From the NCBI RefSeq assembly GCF_002127325.2, contig NC_035440.2:71237819-71301818 (forward strand): a stretch of DNA of 64,000 bases, in the 5' to 3' direction. Origin of the DNA: Helianthus annuus. Lineage: Eukaryota; Streptophyta; Magnoliopsida; Asterales; Asteraceae. The notes under the pieces were generated by a model. It was not told where the DNA came from. It searched no databases and saw only the letters and a program-made list of their open reading frames with translations. Shown here in pieces: positions 23,047 through 35,468 of the stretch. The position numbers and the translations under genes are program-made. Numbering within the stretch: position 1 is the stretch's first letter; every line of letters starts with the position of its first letter.

Positions 23047-23719
23047 CTCATTCTAGAACTTCTTCGAGCATAACAGCTTTATGCTAAGTTTTCGAAATGT
23101 GACTTCTGGCTTCGTGAAGTCCATTTCCTAAGCCACGTGGTTAATGAGGATGGGATTCACGTTGATCCATCCAAGGTTGGCTCAATTAAGAACTGGCCTG
23201 CACCTCGAACACCAATTGAAATCTGTCAATTCTTGGGTTTGACGGGTTACTACAGAAGATTTATTAAGGACTTCTCAAAGATTGCGCAGCCTCTTACTGT
23301 TCTTACTCAGAAGGGTATCACCTACCGATGGGGTGATGCTCAGGAATCCGCATTTCAACAGCTGAAGTTGAAACTTTGTAGCGCACCTATTCTCTCGTTA
23401 CCTAAAGGCACAGACGATTTTGTGATTTATTGCGACGCGTCAATCCAAGGACTTGGTTGTGTGTTGATGCAACGTGAGAAAGTTATTGCTTATGCATCAC
23501 GCCAACTCAAGGTTCACGAAAAGAACTACACTACTCACGACTTGGAGTTGGGAGAAGTGGTGTTTGCTCTTAAGATATAGAGACATTACTTGTACGGTAC
23601 AAAGTGCACCATTTACACCGATCACAAGAGTCTCCAGCATATCTTCGATCAGAATGAGTTGAACATGCGACAGCGTCGATGGGTCGAACTCCTTAATGAC
23701 TACGAATGCGCAATCAAGT
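23047..23719 (+). pseudogene. E4 RT connection and RNase H, truncated
   Basis: It includes [22 protein letters not shown], RNase [16 protein letters not shown] and [18 protein letters not shown] at 23578-23580 takes the place of a Trp codon. Coding continues to NDYECAIK and stops where the E5 LTR begins. Confidence 0.88.
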
Positions 23720-23949
23720 TGTGACAACTCGAGTTTCGAAGATTCTATCTTCGCATTAATTGCACGTCAATTGTTTAGTTGTTTGCTTACACGACTTGTT
23801 TGCTTTGTAACCGTACACTTGTGATATGTTAAAACGTATTGTGATTATTGTGTTATATGTTTGGTGATTTAAGCTGGTAACCTGTTAACCTGTTTAGAAG
23901 TGAGAAGCTTAGAAGTTAGAATTTTTAAATGTTGCACCCCGAACAACCA

Positions 23950-24880
23950 CGATGAAACAGGAGTTTTGCCGCTAACCATCTCGACGAAACCAAAGGTGTG
24001 TTTCGTCACACACACCTCGATGAAACAGGCGTTTCGCCGGCCCACAGTTTCGCTGAAGCCCACTAAGGGCCCAGTACGCTAATATGGGTATATTTACGTG
24101 AAACAGCTTCACTTGTCACATTGTTAGCAAATTAGAAACCCTAGAGCTCTCTCTCCCTACTGACGGCGATCTTGTATTCTTGAAGCCCTTTAGGCCGATC
24201 AAGTTAGTATTTTCGTTTATCACGGTTAGTGTTTAAAACTATTGCATGATTAATTGATTGTTATCATAGCTAACCGTTAATCGAAGACATGATTCATCAA
24301 TGTTATGTAATGCTTGATCTTATGTTTGGATCCCCTTTTGATTGTTGATGATGATTATTATGATATGTATGAACGATAATGAAACTTGTAAACACTATTC
24401 GGTTTATGTGACGACAAAATGTTGAATCTGTTAACGTTTAGGGTTCTTGTTGTTGTTAGTTCGAATGGGATGTTGTTCAATGAGATAGGTTGATTGATAT
24501 TGTAAATCTGTTAATTTGTGTTCATGTAATGGTCATTGTATGTTATAGACCGTTTAAGATTAATGTATGGTTCTGTTGTGATTGAATGAATATCGTATGA
24601 TTGCCGTATGATGATGATCGATGTTAGTGTGTAACGGCTGAGGATGATGGTTAGGGTTGCTGGGTAATCATCAGTTACACGACGTAACTGATGCCTTCCG
24701 ACGAAACGCTGATGACGACGAAACGGGTGTGTTTCGCCGGAGGGTAATCGCGATGAAACGGGTGCGTTTCGCCGATGGGATGCACGACGAAACAGGGAGT
24801 TTTGTCAAAAGGGAATTATGACGAAACAGGGCGTTTCGTCTAGTGGGAGTCATGACGAAACAGGGGTTTCGTCAAGGGTT
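23950..24880 (+). repeat. GACGAAAC / GTTTCGTC word clusters (E5 5' LTR)
   Basis: Inverted-repeat words with eight-base arms, GACGAAAC and GTTTCGTC, and a 4-6-base G-rich centre. The proximal cluster is 23950-24065. The distal cluster, 24690-24880, has at least five copies, the best at about 24819-24839 and 24853-24872. About 600 bp between the clusters is word-free. Confidence 0.85.
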
Positions 24881-25131
24881 AGACATGCACAGTCACTCGG
24901 TTAGGTCTCTTAAGGGTTAACTGGGTTAGTTAGCTATTGTTAATGATAAGCATGGGTTGCATGAGCTTGTATAACTGTTAAATGCTATGTGTTAGTTGTT
25001 ACTTGCATATACGTTATGATCATGACTGTTACTTGAGCTATGTGATTATCAACTGATTACGTATGTATAAACACTATAGGATTGGATTGAATTATTTGTG
25101 AGCGAGTAATAATCTTACCGAGCAAACCGAG

Positions 25132-25737
25132 GTGAGTTCACACTTTCTACAAGGCATGGGATTCCTAAGGGTTGGGAATGGGTTAATAAACTAAAACGGA
25201 AGTCTACATATCCTCCTTGGGTAGGATATGCACGGCCATCCTCCTTGGGTAGGATGCCACTATAAATCCTGCGAATTCTCCTTGGGTAGAACTACGTACG
25301 TTCGTCCTCCTTAGGTAGGACAACAACCTTAACTTACTAGATAAAACTTTATCATGAAGTCCCTCCTCTTTATATCGACTTAATCGCCGAGGCCGATGGC
25401 GAGTGGGTCATTAGTTAATAGCGCTATTAGGTTTAACAAACCTCACACCGTGTCATTCGAACGGGCGTTTACTAATGGACTATGGCAAACTGTCAGTGAT
25501 GATAGACACTGATGTAGGGCACAACTTATATTTCGTTTGTAGTCGATATGGTATGGTCTAGTGGTTCACAGGGGAAGCCCCCCACAGATTATGGTTATGG
25601 TTTGGGAAACAAAAGGTTACTGGTTAACTCGTGGTTTTACGAAACAACGTATGATTTCAAAATGAACTGGTAAAACTAAACAACCAACTGTGGACTCGCT
25701 CAACTTTGTTGTTGACTTGTTGTTACATGCCTTGCAG
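25132..25737 (+). other. candidate leader intron in E5 5' LTR (606 bp)
   Basis: Donor CCGAG|GTGAGT and acceptor CATGCCTTGCAG|G. Inside are four units of TCCTCCTTGGGTAGGAT type (25211, 25239, 25275, 25304), unrelated to the arrays at the same place in E3/E10 and E11. Confidence 0.5.
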
Positions 25738-26024
25738 GTCAATGGGTACTTTTGGAGCTTGCACGGGGAGGCGTGGACGTTGTGGGACATGGATAGTCAT
25801 ATGCCATGTTAAACATTTATCATACTTTTGAACTTATACTTTGGTTTTAAACATTATGCTTCCGCTTACAACTTAAACTATGTTTTGTTTGGACACCAAT
25901 TATATTGTGTTTGGGTTTTGCGTTTATTTATATGTTATGTTCAATATGATTGGTGGCTTGATCTTGGTCAGTCACGCTTCCAAGCAGTGATACTCCGCAT
26001 GTGGATTTTGGGGGTGTGATAGAT

Positions 26025-26037
26025 TGGTATCAGAGCC
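26025..26037 (+). promoter_or_regulatory. primer-binding site, initiator tRNA-Met (E5)
   Basis: TGGTATCAGAGCC lies three bases after the LTR end. Confidence 0.93.
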
Positions 26038-26333
26038 ATTGGTTATAGTGAACTTGGTTTTAGAAAGGGGAAAAGCTTTTTGGTAAAACCAGACTATAAC
26101 CTGTACAGTGCTCAATGATCCACAACGACGCCTCACTCCACGTGCAAGACTCAACATTCTAGGTGGTATGGTTTATGTTTGTATTTCCTACTTGCTAGTT
26201 ACATAGAACTTTGCTCATGGTATGCTTAGATGAACGTAACAACTGTTGTTTGAGAACACATGTGTGCTTACTCTCTTCTGTCATCGCACTTTCGCGAACA
26301 TCTCTCACTCATGTTTCCTTTGATATGAAGATC

Positions 26334-27772
26334 ATGAGTGGACGCGTTAACCTAACTCATGCCCAGCTAACGACTCTAATTAATGAACAAGTTACTGCAG
26401 CACTCGCAGCCGCTCAGGCAGGAGGTATAACCTGCCATTGCAACTTACTCTAGGATCTTTAGATCCTACTCTCGTAACCCAACACTTGTGTTTAACTTTG
26501 TCTCTTCTTACCCACACAATAGGTCAACATGCTTAACCTCCTGCATGTACCTTCAAAACTTTTATGGACTGTTGACCTACTACTTTCAACGGCACTGAAG
26601 GAGCTGTAGGCCTCCTCCACTGGTTCGAGAAGCTCGAATATGTTTTCGAGATGTGTGAATGCCCTGAGGCTCGTAGGGTGAAGTATGCTACTGGTACTCT
26701 TGAAGGTCTAGTGCTCACGTGGTGGAACGCTCAGGTTCAAATGCTGGGGATTGTTGCTGCTAACGCCACCCCATGGAATGATTTCAAGGAACTGATCAAG
26801 GAAGAGTATTGTAGTCGCGACGACATCCACAAGTTGGAAGTCGAGTTTTTCAACTTAAAGATGACGGGGTCAGAAATCGAAGCGTATAGGAAAAGGTCAA
26901 ATGAGCTGGCAATCTTATGTCCTACTATGGTAGACCATCCCATCAAACGTATCGAGCTGTATCTCAAGGGTCTTGTGCCAGAAATTCAGAGTCATGTGAC
27001 CGCGGCTAATCTTGGCACCATCCAGCAAGTCACTCGACTTGCTCATCGTCTCACTGATCAGGCGGTGGAACAAAACAAACTACCCAAGCATATTGGTACT
27101 ACTGCTACAGTCACTACTACTTCTGATGCCCCCAGCGACAACAAGCGCAAATGGGATGGAGTCTCAAGCAAGGGTTCAACATCGGCTCAGTCTCAGCAGA
27201 GAAAGACTGACGACTACCAGAGTACTGGTCAGCAATCGTCTGGTAGTCAAGGGTAGGGTGGATACAGGGGAAACCACCCCAAGTGCAACCGATGCAACAG
27301 GCATCACAGTGGGCAGTGCAACAAGGGTGGTTGTTTGAGGTGTAACAAGTTTGGGCATGAAGCAAAGGATTGCAGGGGCGCACGACCTATGAATCAGAAT
27401 CGTCAACAGCAACAGCAAGCTCCAGAGAATCAGCCGCAGCAACAGCAGGGTAACAGGGGATACTTTCAGGGTGGTGCTGAAGGTCACTTCAAGAGAAACT
27501 GCCCCCCTTTGAACCAGAATCAGAATAACAACAACAATCAGGGGAACGGGAACAACAATGGGGGTAACAACAGGGGAAACAATGAAAACAATGGCGTCCG
27601 GGGCCGTGCGTTTGTGTTTGGGCAGGGTGATGCAAAGAATGATCCTAACGTGGTGATGGGTAAGTTTCTTCTGGACGACTTCTTTGTTACTGTTTTATTT
27701 GATTCGGGTGCCGATACCAGTTATGTGTCCTTAAAAGTTAGTCAAATATTAAAGCGCACACCAACACTTTGA
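26334..27772 (+). pseudogene. E5 gag and protease with a 98-bp intron
   Basis: ATG 26334 (MSGRVNLTHAQL). Exon 1 is 91 nt; intron 26425-26522. Exon 2 is in phase but has a stop at 26534-26536 and another near 26573, then the capsid-like core (MCECPEARRVKYATGTLEG at 26651). A TAG follows at 27254-27256, then zinc knuckles CNRCNRHHSGQC and CLRCNKFGHEAKDC. The third knuckle has lost its first two Cys (YFQGGAEGH). The protease site LFDSGADTSYVS is intact. The frame shifts near 27768. Confidence 0.87.
26425..26522 (+). other. 98-bp intron in E5 gag
   Basis: GGAG|GTATAA to CAATAG|GTCAAC, with the same length, phase and location as in E4 and E3. Confidence 0.72.
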
Positions 27773-30078
27773 GCACCAAGCATGTCGTAGAGTTAGCAAA
27801 TGGTAAAAGTGTAGAGGCCACACACGTAGTTAAGGGTTGTAATCTCATCTTAGCTGGTCAGACCTTCTCTATCGACCTCATTCCTATTGTTTTGGGTAGT
27901 TTCGACATTGTTATTGGTATGAATTGGTTATCGCAACATCGAGCAGAGATCCTCTGTCAGGAGAAGATCGTCAACATTCCTCGTTCAAATGGAGAACCTT
28001 TAGTGATTCTTGGCGACAAGAGTGGTGCCGTGGTGGGCATCATTTCTTTTCTAAAGGCCCAGAAGTGTTTGCGAAAGGGCCACACTGCTATTTTAGCCCT
28101 CGTTACAGACACCTCGAAGAAAGAAAAGAAGATCGAAGACATCCAGATTGTGCGTGATTTTCCTGAGGTATTCCCTGAGGAATTACCTGGTCTCCCACCC
28201 CATCGTCAGGTTGAATTTAAAATCGAGCTAGCTCGTGGAGCAGCGCAAATAGCTCAAGCAACTTATCGTTTAGCTCCATCAGAACTAGAAGAACTGTCCA
28301 CGCAACTACAAGAACTCTTGGATAAGGGTTTTATTCGTCCTAGCTCTTCGCGTTGGGGAGCTCCAGTATTATTTGTGAAGAAGAAAGATGGTACCTTCAG
28401 AATGTGTATCGACTACCGCGAACTCAACAAGGTGACTGTGAAGAACCGTTATCCACTTCCACACATTGATGACTTGTTCGATCAGCTGCAAGGGTCGAGC
28501 TACTATTCGAAGATTGACCTGAGGTCAGGTTACCATCAACTGAGAGTTCGAGACAAGGATATCTCTAAGACAGCGTTCAGGACTCGCTATGGGCATTACG
28601 AGTTCCTGGTTATGCCTTTTGGATTGACAAACGCGCCTACAGTCTTCATGGATCTTATGAACAGAGTGTCCAAGCCCTATCTGGACAAGTTTGTTATTGT
28701 TTTCATCGATGACATCCTGATCTATTCTAAGAGTCAGGAGGAACACGAGCACCATCTACGACTTATTTTGGAACTCCTCCGAACAGAACAGTTGTACGCT
28801 AAGTTTTCAAAATGAGACTTTTGGTTTCGTGAAGTCCACTTTCTAGGCCATGTGGTAAACAAGGATGGGATTCATGTTGATCCATCCAAGGTAGACTCAA
28901 TTAAGAACTGGCCTGCACCCCGTACACCAACAGAAATCCGCCAATTCTTGGGTTTGGCGGGCTACTACAGAAGGTTCATCAAGGATTTCTCCAAGATTGC
29001 GCAACCTCTCACTTCACTAACTCAGAAGGGCGTCACCTACCGTTGGGGTAATGCACAAGAAACAGCATTTCAGCACTTAAAGGATAGACTTTGTAGCGCC
29101 CCTATTCTTTCGTTGCCAGAGGGCACAGACGATTTCGTGGTTTATTGTGATGCGTCAATTCAGGGTCTTGGCTGTGTGTTGATGCAACGGGATAAAGTCA
29201 TTGCGTACGCCTCACGCCAACTTAAAGTTCACGAAAGGAACTATACTACACATGATCTGGAGCTGGGAGCTGTTGTTTTCGCACTTAAGATATGGAGACA
29301 TTACCTGTACGGTACCAAGTGCACCATTTACACCGATCACAGGAGTCTCGAGCATATCTTCAAACAGAAGGAATTAAACATGCGACAACGTCGATGGGTC
29401 GAGCTCTTGAATGACTACGAATGTGCGATCAAGTACCATCCGGGCAAAGCTAATGTTGTGGCCGACGCCCTAAGTCGAAAGGATACTACACCTAGGCGTG
29501 TGCGAGCGTTACAACTCACCATTCAGTCTAGTCTTCCTTCCCAGATACGAGATGCTCTGGTAGAAGCATTGAAACCAGAAAACGTCAGGGCTGAGACCCT
29601 ACGCGGATCAAGGAAACAGTTAGAACAAAAGGAAGACGGCGCCTACTATGTAACAGGACGCATCTGGGTCCCACTTTATGGAAAATTACGTGAGCTTGTG
29701 ATGGATGAAGCACATAAGTCTCGTTATTCGGTACATCCTGGTTCGGATAAGATGTAACATGACTTGAAGACCACATACTGGTGGCCTAGCATGAAAGCTC
29801 ACATAGCAACCTACGTTGGCAAATGTTTGACTAGTGCGAGAGTCAAGACTGAATACCAGAAACCATCGGGCCTACTCCAACAACCAGAGATACCACAATG
29901 GAAATGGGAGCAAATTTCCATGGATTTTGTTACTGGTCTGCCTAGATCTCAACGTGGAAATAACACTATTTGGGTGATAGTGGATCGATTGACTAAGTCT
30001 GCACACTTTTTGGCTATTAAAGAAACATACAAGTTCTCTACATTAGCAGACGTCTACTTAAAGGAAGTGGTCTCGAGG
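27769..30078 (+). pseudogene. E5 RT, RNase H and first half of integrase
   Basis: One frame holds the post-protease linker, RT with intact catalytic box FIDD (about 28706), RT connection, RNase H ([24 protein letters not shown]), the integrase zinc finger and the core's first Asp (SMDFVTG). Stops are a TGA at 28813-28815 (Cys codon in relatives) and a TAA at 29755-29757 (Tyr). The fourth zinc ligand is lost (CLTSARVK). The gene is cut by E6 inside the integrase at KEVVSR. E6 plus one duplication is a multiple of three, so the frame resumes unchanged at 34511. Confidence 0.92.
30074..30078. other. target-site duplication of E6 (left), CGAGG
   Basis: CGAGG here and at 34511-34515 flank E6. Joining across restores the integrase codons for SRHGVP. 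Confidence 0.96.
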
Positions 30079-30508
30079 TGTAGGATCGCGATCTGACCCG
30101 AACGAGTCGTTCAGCGGAATTTTACTTCGTTTCAGGTGCGGAATAACAAGAAACGAAGGTAGAAACAGCTGATTCTTCACTAAATCTACCGATTGAATTG
30201 GTTTGACAACGATTACATCTCAATCTTCACACCGGCAGCACTTCGGCATGGAATACAAGGCAGTCTTAATGATTTCGCTCATGGAACACCTATTTATATG
30301 GTTGATGATTTCGCTCTTAGGTACAAGACCACAAAAGCGAAACCCTAACAAGACCAAATAAGCGAAACCCTATGACTAAGTCTCTATGAGCGAAATCAGC
30401 TCACTAAACACACACAACTTCCTATTTTCTCATAAAACGTGCCCTATTCTATACAATTCAAAGTAAGACTCGATACAAGACAAAGTCGACAGATGTAGTG
30501 CACCAACA
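30079..30508 (-). repeat. 3' LTR of E6 (430 bp)
   Basis: On the minus strand it starts TGTTGGTGCA at 30508 and ends CCTACA at 30079. A minus-strand TATA box lies at 30291-30298. Five copies of GATTTCGCTC/GAGCGAAAYC lie at 30271, 30307, 30336, 30361 and 30388; four are upstream of TATA. Confidence 0.93.
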
Positions 30509-30520
30509 GACTCCCCCTCA
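30509..30520 (-). promoter_or_regulatory. polypurine tract of E6
   Basis: Minus-strand TGAGGGGGAGTC directly precedes the LTR start, as in E1 and E9. Confidence 0.85.
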
Positions 30521-32714
30521 GATGTTGACGAGTCGACTATCGAGTCACGACAATGCTGTGTCTTCACATCTTCAGTCTTGATCAGTCTCTGGGCTTTTAT
30601 CTCTCTCTATCTTCATCAACAGACTCTCCTTTTGACATTATCTGCTTGAATATCTTCAGACTCCCCCTCTCGATTTGCTGGCATTTCTTTGTTCTTCAGC
30701 AACATCTGCTTCAGGATCTTTGTCTGGCTTTCTTCAATCAGAATCCTCAGGTATTGTTACCTGACACTCTATCTTCAGGTTCAAGATTAAAACATGGCTA
30801 TTCTTGCACATTCTTAACCCAGAAATAAAATTTCTAAATTAACAGTTTGAGAATAAACACATGCACCAAAACTGACTCTCTCTCATAAACATATGCACCA
30901 AAAACAACTCTCCCTCAAACCACTTTCTTTATGATGAACCACTTGTTGATTTCCAAAACACATTTAATGTTCAATATACACTCCCCCTCACAACAATGTC
31001 ATCATGTTTAGCACTCGGAATTTTGAAAATCAGCTTTCCAACATCAGTTGTCGAAAATCTTTTTGACTTTTTCAAAAGTTTATGCTAAAACACATACAAA
31101 ATCTTTTTGGATTTTCTGAAAGAAAGTAAACAAAATCACATTTAAAGACAAAGACTAACATCAGTTGTAAAATCAACAGAATACAGAAATAAAATATTTA
31201 CAAACAATATTTTTGTGAGTTTGTGTAAGAGGATCATTTCAGTTATGAGACATGTCACTAACACCGTTAAGCTGATTTCATTTTAAGGTCTAAACTATTC
31301 ACCTAGATTGTCAGTATATTTGTCCACTTAAATTTTCACACAAATTTCAACTGATCCGAGATACGATGTTAATGTCTTAATGACTTGAACTTATCTGTGT
31401 GTCCTACTACTTGAATATACTCCCGTATCCAGATCCCAATATTCAGTCTTACAGGTGAGTATACCACAGCTGATATCTGTCAGGGGTTAGATGCGAGGGC
31501 CGTGAGAGCTCAGGTCGATACTTCCGTATACGCAAAGAGATGACAGCTTCGACTTTTAGGTGTGTCCCCTTTAGAGGATCTTTTTTATTTCAACAGCAGC
31601 GACTATCAATTTTATTGTTTCATCAGCATGATGAGGGCGAAGCTATGTTTCAAGCTTTTGCGGAAAGCATTATCCGGGGACTAGGTCAGTACTTCCATAC
31701 AGCAGAAGTCCCGGGATAATACCCTAGATATCACTGAGCATAAAGACCTAGTATCTCAGAATAAGGGATCTTTCAAACAAGATTTCAGGGGTTACCTATA
31801 TATCCAAGAAGTTGTTAACCCGCAGAATAAGCAAGTTTGAAATTTTAGTTTATATCTCGTCACAATTTACTAAGTGTGTAACAACCTACTGACATATCCG
31901 CAGTGAGATTGTTTATCACATTTTATCTTTACATATCTTTAGCATGTTGTGACAGTCTACTTGACTTTTTCACAACAAAACTCATTTTTGATTTTATCAT
32001 GTTTTTGTATTTTTCAAATTTTCTAATGTTTTTGGATTTTCAGAAATATCCACTCCCCCTAAAATGCAAACACATTAAAGAAAAATTGAAAATAAATAAG
32101 CTATTGACCCACATGAAAACATAGAATGCAACACAAACTATACAGAAACTTAGACAACTGACATCGAATCACATCAAATCGCCATTCACTATGCATAAAC
32201 AATCAGAACTCCCCCTTTCACAAACCATTTTCTCATTTAGATCTCAAAACACTTAAGTTTGTTTTAATCAAAATGATTTTTCCGGAAAATGAGTTTGTTT
32301 TTACCACTTGTAAGTTTATTACTTGTTAAGTACGGGGATATGGTTCATCATCTTGTTCATCAATCACATATGTAGTAAATCAAGTACAACTTAATGTCCC
32401 TGATTTACCATTTGCAATTAAGCAACCTCTGTACCACTTGTAAGAACACAAACAAATACCACTTGCAGGTATAACCAACAAATACCACTTGTAGGAATGA
32501 GTCATCTACATGAATCTTTTTACCACTTGTAGGATTGATCACAAAGATGCCGATTCCTGCTTCACACTTACCAACCTGGAAGCTCCGGCGTAGTTATTCA
32601 ACCTGTAAACATTCAATTTTTTCAAAAAAAAATTATACAAACTCAATAAACATGAAAGATGCCGATTCCTGATCCACGATATAAACTTGGGATCTCCGGC
32701 ATAGTCATAAGACT
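30521..32714 (-). other. E6 non-coding body with conserved Sirevirus block
   Basis: There is no credible coding frame. The segment about 31200-31870 matches the non-coding tails of E1 and E9. At 32310-32535 a word TACCACTTGTAGGA occurs about five times; it equals the junction of primer site and LTR at 34075-34088. At 32547 and 32658 the start GATGCCGATTCCTG recurs in two related units of about 60 bp. Confidence 0.75.
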
Positions 32715-34066
32715 TCATGGGAAACAAACTTCCATCCAAGTCTTTTCACACTTGATGGCTCTCAATTCTTGCACAGTGGGGTTGTATGTTGCCTTTTTAG
32801 TTGCATAGAAATCTTTAACCCCCTTTGCTTTCCCATTCAGCATTTTCCCAAATATTTTCTTTACACTTCCATTAAATGTTTTCTCGACATCAAACTTTGT
32901 TTTCTCACTGTAAAATTGATTCGAGATATCAACCTTACCTACTTTCTGCTTAACTTCTTCAAATTTCAGTGATGGAAATTCATCATCACTCACTGAAATT
33001 TTTACCTCACCTTGTGGCTCTTCTGGCTTTGTGGAACCAGACTTATCGCCGACTTTCTTATCATTCTTTTTAACAACCCACACTTGGTTGTCTTTCTCTT
33101 TCTTTTTATAAAAATTCTTTTTCGAACACTCACCAACCTCATAAGTTGAATTTTCAAAAATTTTAAGTCTATTGGTTGGTGGTTCAACATCAACAAACTT
33201 TTCTTTCAATTTCTGAGAAACTCCCTCTTTTACTTTGGCATTTTTCGGGCAATTCCATGCAATGTGATCAGCTTCATTGCATCTGTAACAGGTGCGAGTT
33301 TCCTTTGGATGTGACACTTTAGATCCATTCTTCCTCTTTTCAGCAAGAAACTCCTGGTTTGACTGTCTCCAGAATTGTTTCTTCTATTCCTCTTCTGAGC
33401 TTCCACCTGACACAAATTCTGTTTTTGTTTTAGAATTTTTCACATTTTTATGATTTTCTGGTGGAATAAATCCTAAACCTTTCTTTTTGTAGCTACGATT
33501 TTGGTTTGGTTTCTTTTGAAAACCAGAACCAGAATTGTAACCTTTTTTCTTGTTTAAACGTTGTTGTACTCTTGAAGTGTATTTTTTAGGTTTTTCTTTA
33601 AGATTTAAATCTTTTATTTCAGAAATTTTAATTTCTGTCATTTTGAAAACCGTTTTGATCATGTCAAAACGAACACTTCTTATTGGAAACTTTTTATCAG
33701 AGTATAATTTGTCAGAATCATTTAAAGTGTATGCAACTTCAAATGTTTCATCATCCAAATTTGCTTTTGATAACAAAAATTCTTTACTGTAAGACCGTTT
33801 GACCGACGACTTTGGACCATTGACTGACGAATTTGACCCTCCAGACTCAGACTTTAACTCGGACTCCTCCTCAGTATCCAACACCTGATCGACCACCTTT
33901 TTGATTAACTCAGACTCATGATCAGTATCGGACGAGGTAAACGTGACATCAATGTTATCTGGTAAAACGTCAGTTGTGTCGGTTTTTAGCTTTATATTGA
34001 CAGAAGGTGTAGAAGTAAGAAAACAAGATGAAATCCAGCTAATCTCTGCAGAACTCCTCCTCCTGT
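32715..34066 (-). pseudogene. headless copia gag (E6)
   Basis: One minus-strand frame runs from beside the primer site to 32715, broken only by a TAG at 33386-33384. It holds a charged middle part, then the zinc knuckle CYRCNEADHIAWNC (about 33260-33290) and a Lys-rich C-terminus ending TWMEVCFP. The N-terminal capsid region and any proper ATG are missing. The coding sequence begins directly at the primer site, so the leader and gag start were deleted. It cannot make a normal Gag. Confidence 0.82.
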
Positions 34067-34078
34067 GCCCTGATACCA
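34067..34078 (-). promoter_or_regulatory. primer-binding site of E6
   Basis: Minus-strand TGGTATCAGGGC is a match with one change to the initiator tRNA-Met site, two bases from the LTR. Confidence 0.85.
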
Positions 34079-34080
34079 CT

Positions 34081-34510
34081 TGTAGGATCGCGATCTGACC
34101 CGAACGAGTCGTTCAGAGGAATTTTACTTCGTTTCAGGTGCGGAATAACAAGAAACGAAGGTAGAAACAGCTGATTCTTCACTAAATCTACTGATTGAAT
34201 TGATTTGACAACGATTACAGCTCAGCCTTCACACCGGCATCACTTCGGCATGGAATACAAGGCAGTCTTAATGATTTCGCTCATGGAACACCTATTTATA
34301 TGGTTGATGATTTCGCTCTTAGGTACAAGACCACAAAAGCGAAACCCTAACAAGACCAAATAAGCGAAACCCTATGACTAAGTCTCTATGAGCGAAATCA
34401 GCTCACTAAACACAAACAACTTCCTATTTTCTCGTAAAACGTGCCCTATTCTATATAATTCAAAGTAAGACTCGATACAAGACAAAGTCGACAGATGTAG
34501 TGCACCAACA
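34081..34510 (-). repeat. 5' LTR of E6 (430 bp)
   Basis: It is the partner of 30079-30508 with the same ends and length and about nine visible substitutions. It ends next to the primer site at 34081. Confidence 0.93.
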
Positions 34511-35468
34511 CGAGGCACGGGGTGCCAACCTCCATTATCCCCGATCGTGATGCACGTTTTACTTCTGAACTATGGCAAGCAATGCACAAGTCCTTTGGCT
34601 CACGTTTAGATATGAGCACCGCTTATCATCCACAGACGGATGGGCAGTCTGAGCGCACTATTCAAACCCTTGAAGACATGCTTAGAGCATGTGTGATTGA
34701 TTTTGGCAATGGCTGGGAAAAACACCTCCCGTTAGTGGAGTTTTCGTATAACAACAGCTACCATACCAGTATTCAGGCCGCTCCATTTGAGGAATTGTAC
34801 GGGCGTAAATGCCGATCACCTCTTTGTTGGGCAGATGTGGGTGATAGTTAGATCACGGGTCCAGAACTGGTAGTAGACACCACGGAAAGGATTGCACAAA
34901 TACGACAACGAATGGCGTCAGCTCGTGACCGTCAGAAAAGCTACGCTGATAAGCGCAGGAAACCGCTCGAGTTCCAGGTTGGAGATCGAGTGCTACTCAA
35001 AGTCTCACCTTGGAAAGGTGTAGTTCGTTTTGGAAAACGAGGCAAACTCAATTCGCGTTATGTCGGACCGTTCGAAATCATCGAGAAAATAGGCAAGGTG
35101 GCCTACAAACAAAACCTACCAACAGAACTCAGTGGAGTTCACAACGTATTTCACGTGTCAAATCTGAAGAAGTGTCTGTCAGATGAGACCCTCATAGTTC
35201 CTCTTAAGGAACTCACTATAGACGACTAGTTGCGATTCGTCGAGGAACCAGTAGAGATTACTGACCGAGATGTGAAAGTTCTCAAGCATACCAGAATACC
35301 TCTTGTTCGAGTTCGTTGGAACTCCCGTCGTGGCCCAGAGTTCACCTGGGAACGAGAAGACCAAATGAAACTCAAGTATCCCAGTTGTTCGGAAACAATG
35401 CAACTACTACTGAGACTGAAGCTACTGCGGAATTTCGGGACGAAATTCCAAACCAACGGGGGGATGAT
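34511..35468 (+). pseudogene. E5 integrase second half and chromodomain
   Basis: It continues the frame cut at 30078: second Asp in PDRDARF, Glu in GQSERTIQ, the C-terminal domain ([18 protein letters not shown]), and a chromodomain ([18 protein letters not shown]...VRWNSRRGPEFTWERED). Stops are a TAG at 34849-34851 and a TAG at 35227-35229, both in frame. Apart from these the domain order is complete. Confidence 0.9.

Larger units (their letters stand above)
20440..23719 (+). mobile_element. E4: Tekay-type chromovirus fragment (gag to RNase H)
   Basis: It begins inside the post-primer leader (CAGACTATAACC, 20443 on) and runs through gag, protease, RT and RNase H to ECAIK, where the LTR of E5 starts. 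Both ends are insertion breaks: E2 on the left and E5 on the right. Its LTRs are outside the window. Several stops and deletions mark it as old. Confidence 0.87.
23720..26021 (+). repeat. 5' LTR of E5 (2302 bp)
   Basis: It starts TGTGACAACTCGAG and ends GTGTGATA, one base off the usual GTGTGACA. It holds two clusters of GACGAAAC...GTTTCGTC inverted repeats (23950-24065 and 24690-24880), a candidate intron (25132-25737) and four CCTCCTTGGGTAGGAT units inside that intron. Confidence 0.88.
30079..34510 (-). mobile_element. E6: short Sirevirus-like copia derivative, no pol
   Basis: It is 4432 bp with 430-bp LTRs, a primer site on the right, a partial gag, a long non-coding region and a polypurine tract on the left, all on the minus strand. 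There is no protease, integrase, RT or RNase H. It depends on other elements for movement, or lost these parts after insertion. LTRs differ at about nine positions by eye (about 2 percent), older than E3 or E10. Confidence 0.92.

Noticed and set aside
25200..25330. tRNA or small structured RNA gene in the TAGGAT array
   Set aside because: No cloverleaf or box A/B spacing; it is a four-unit direct repeat.
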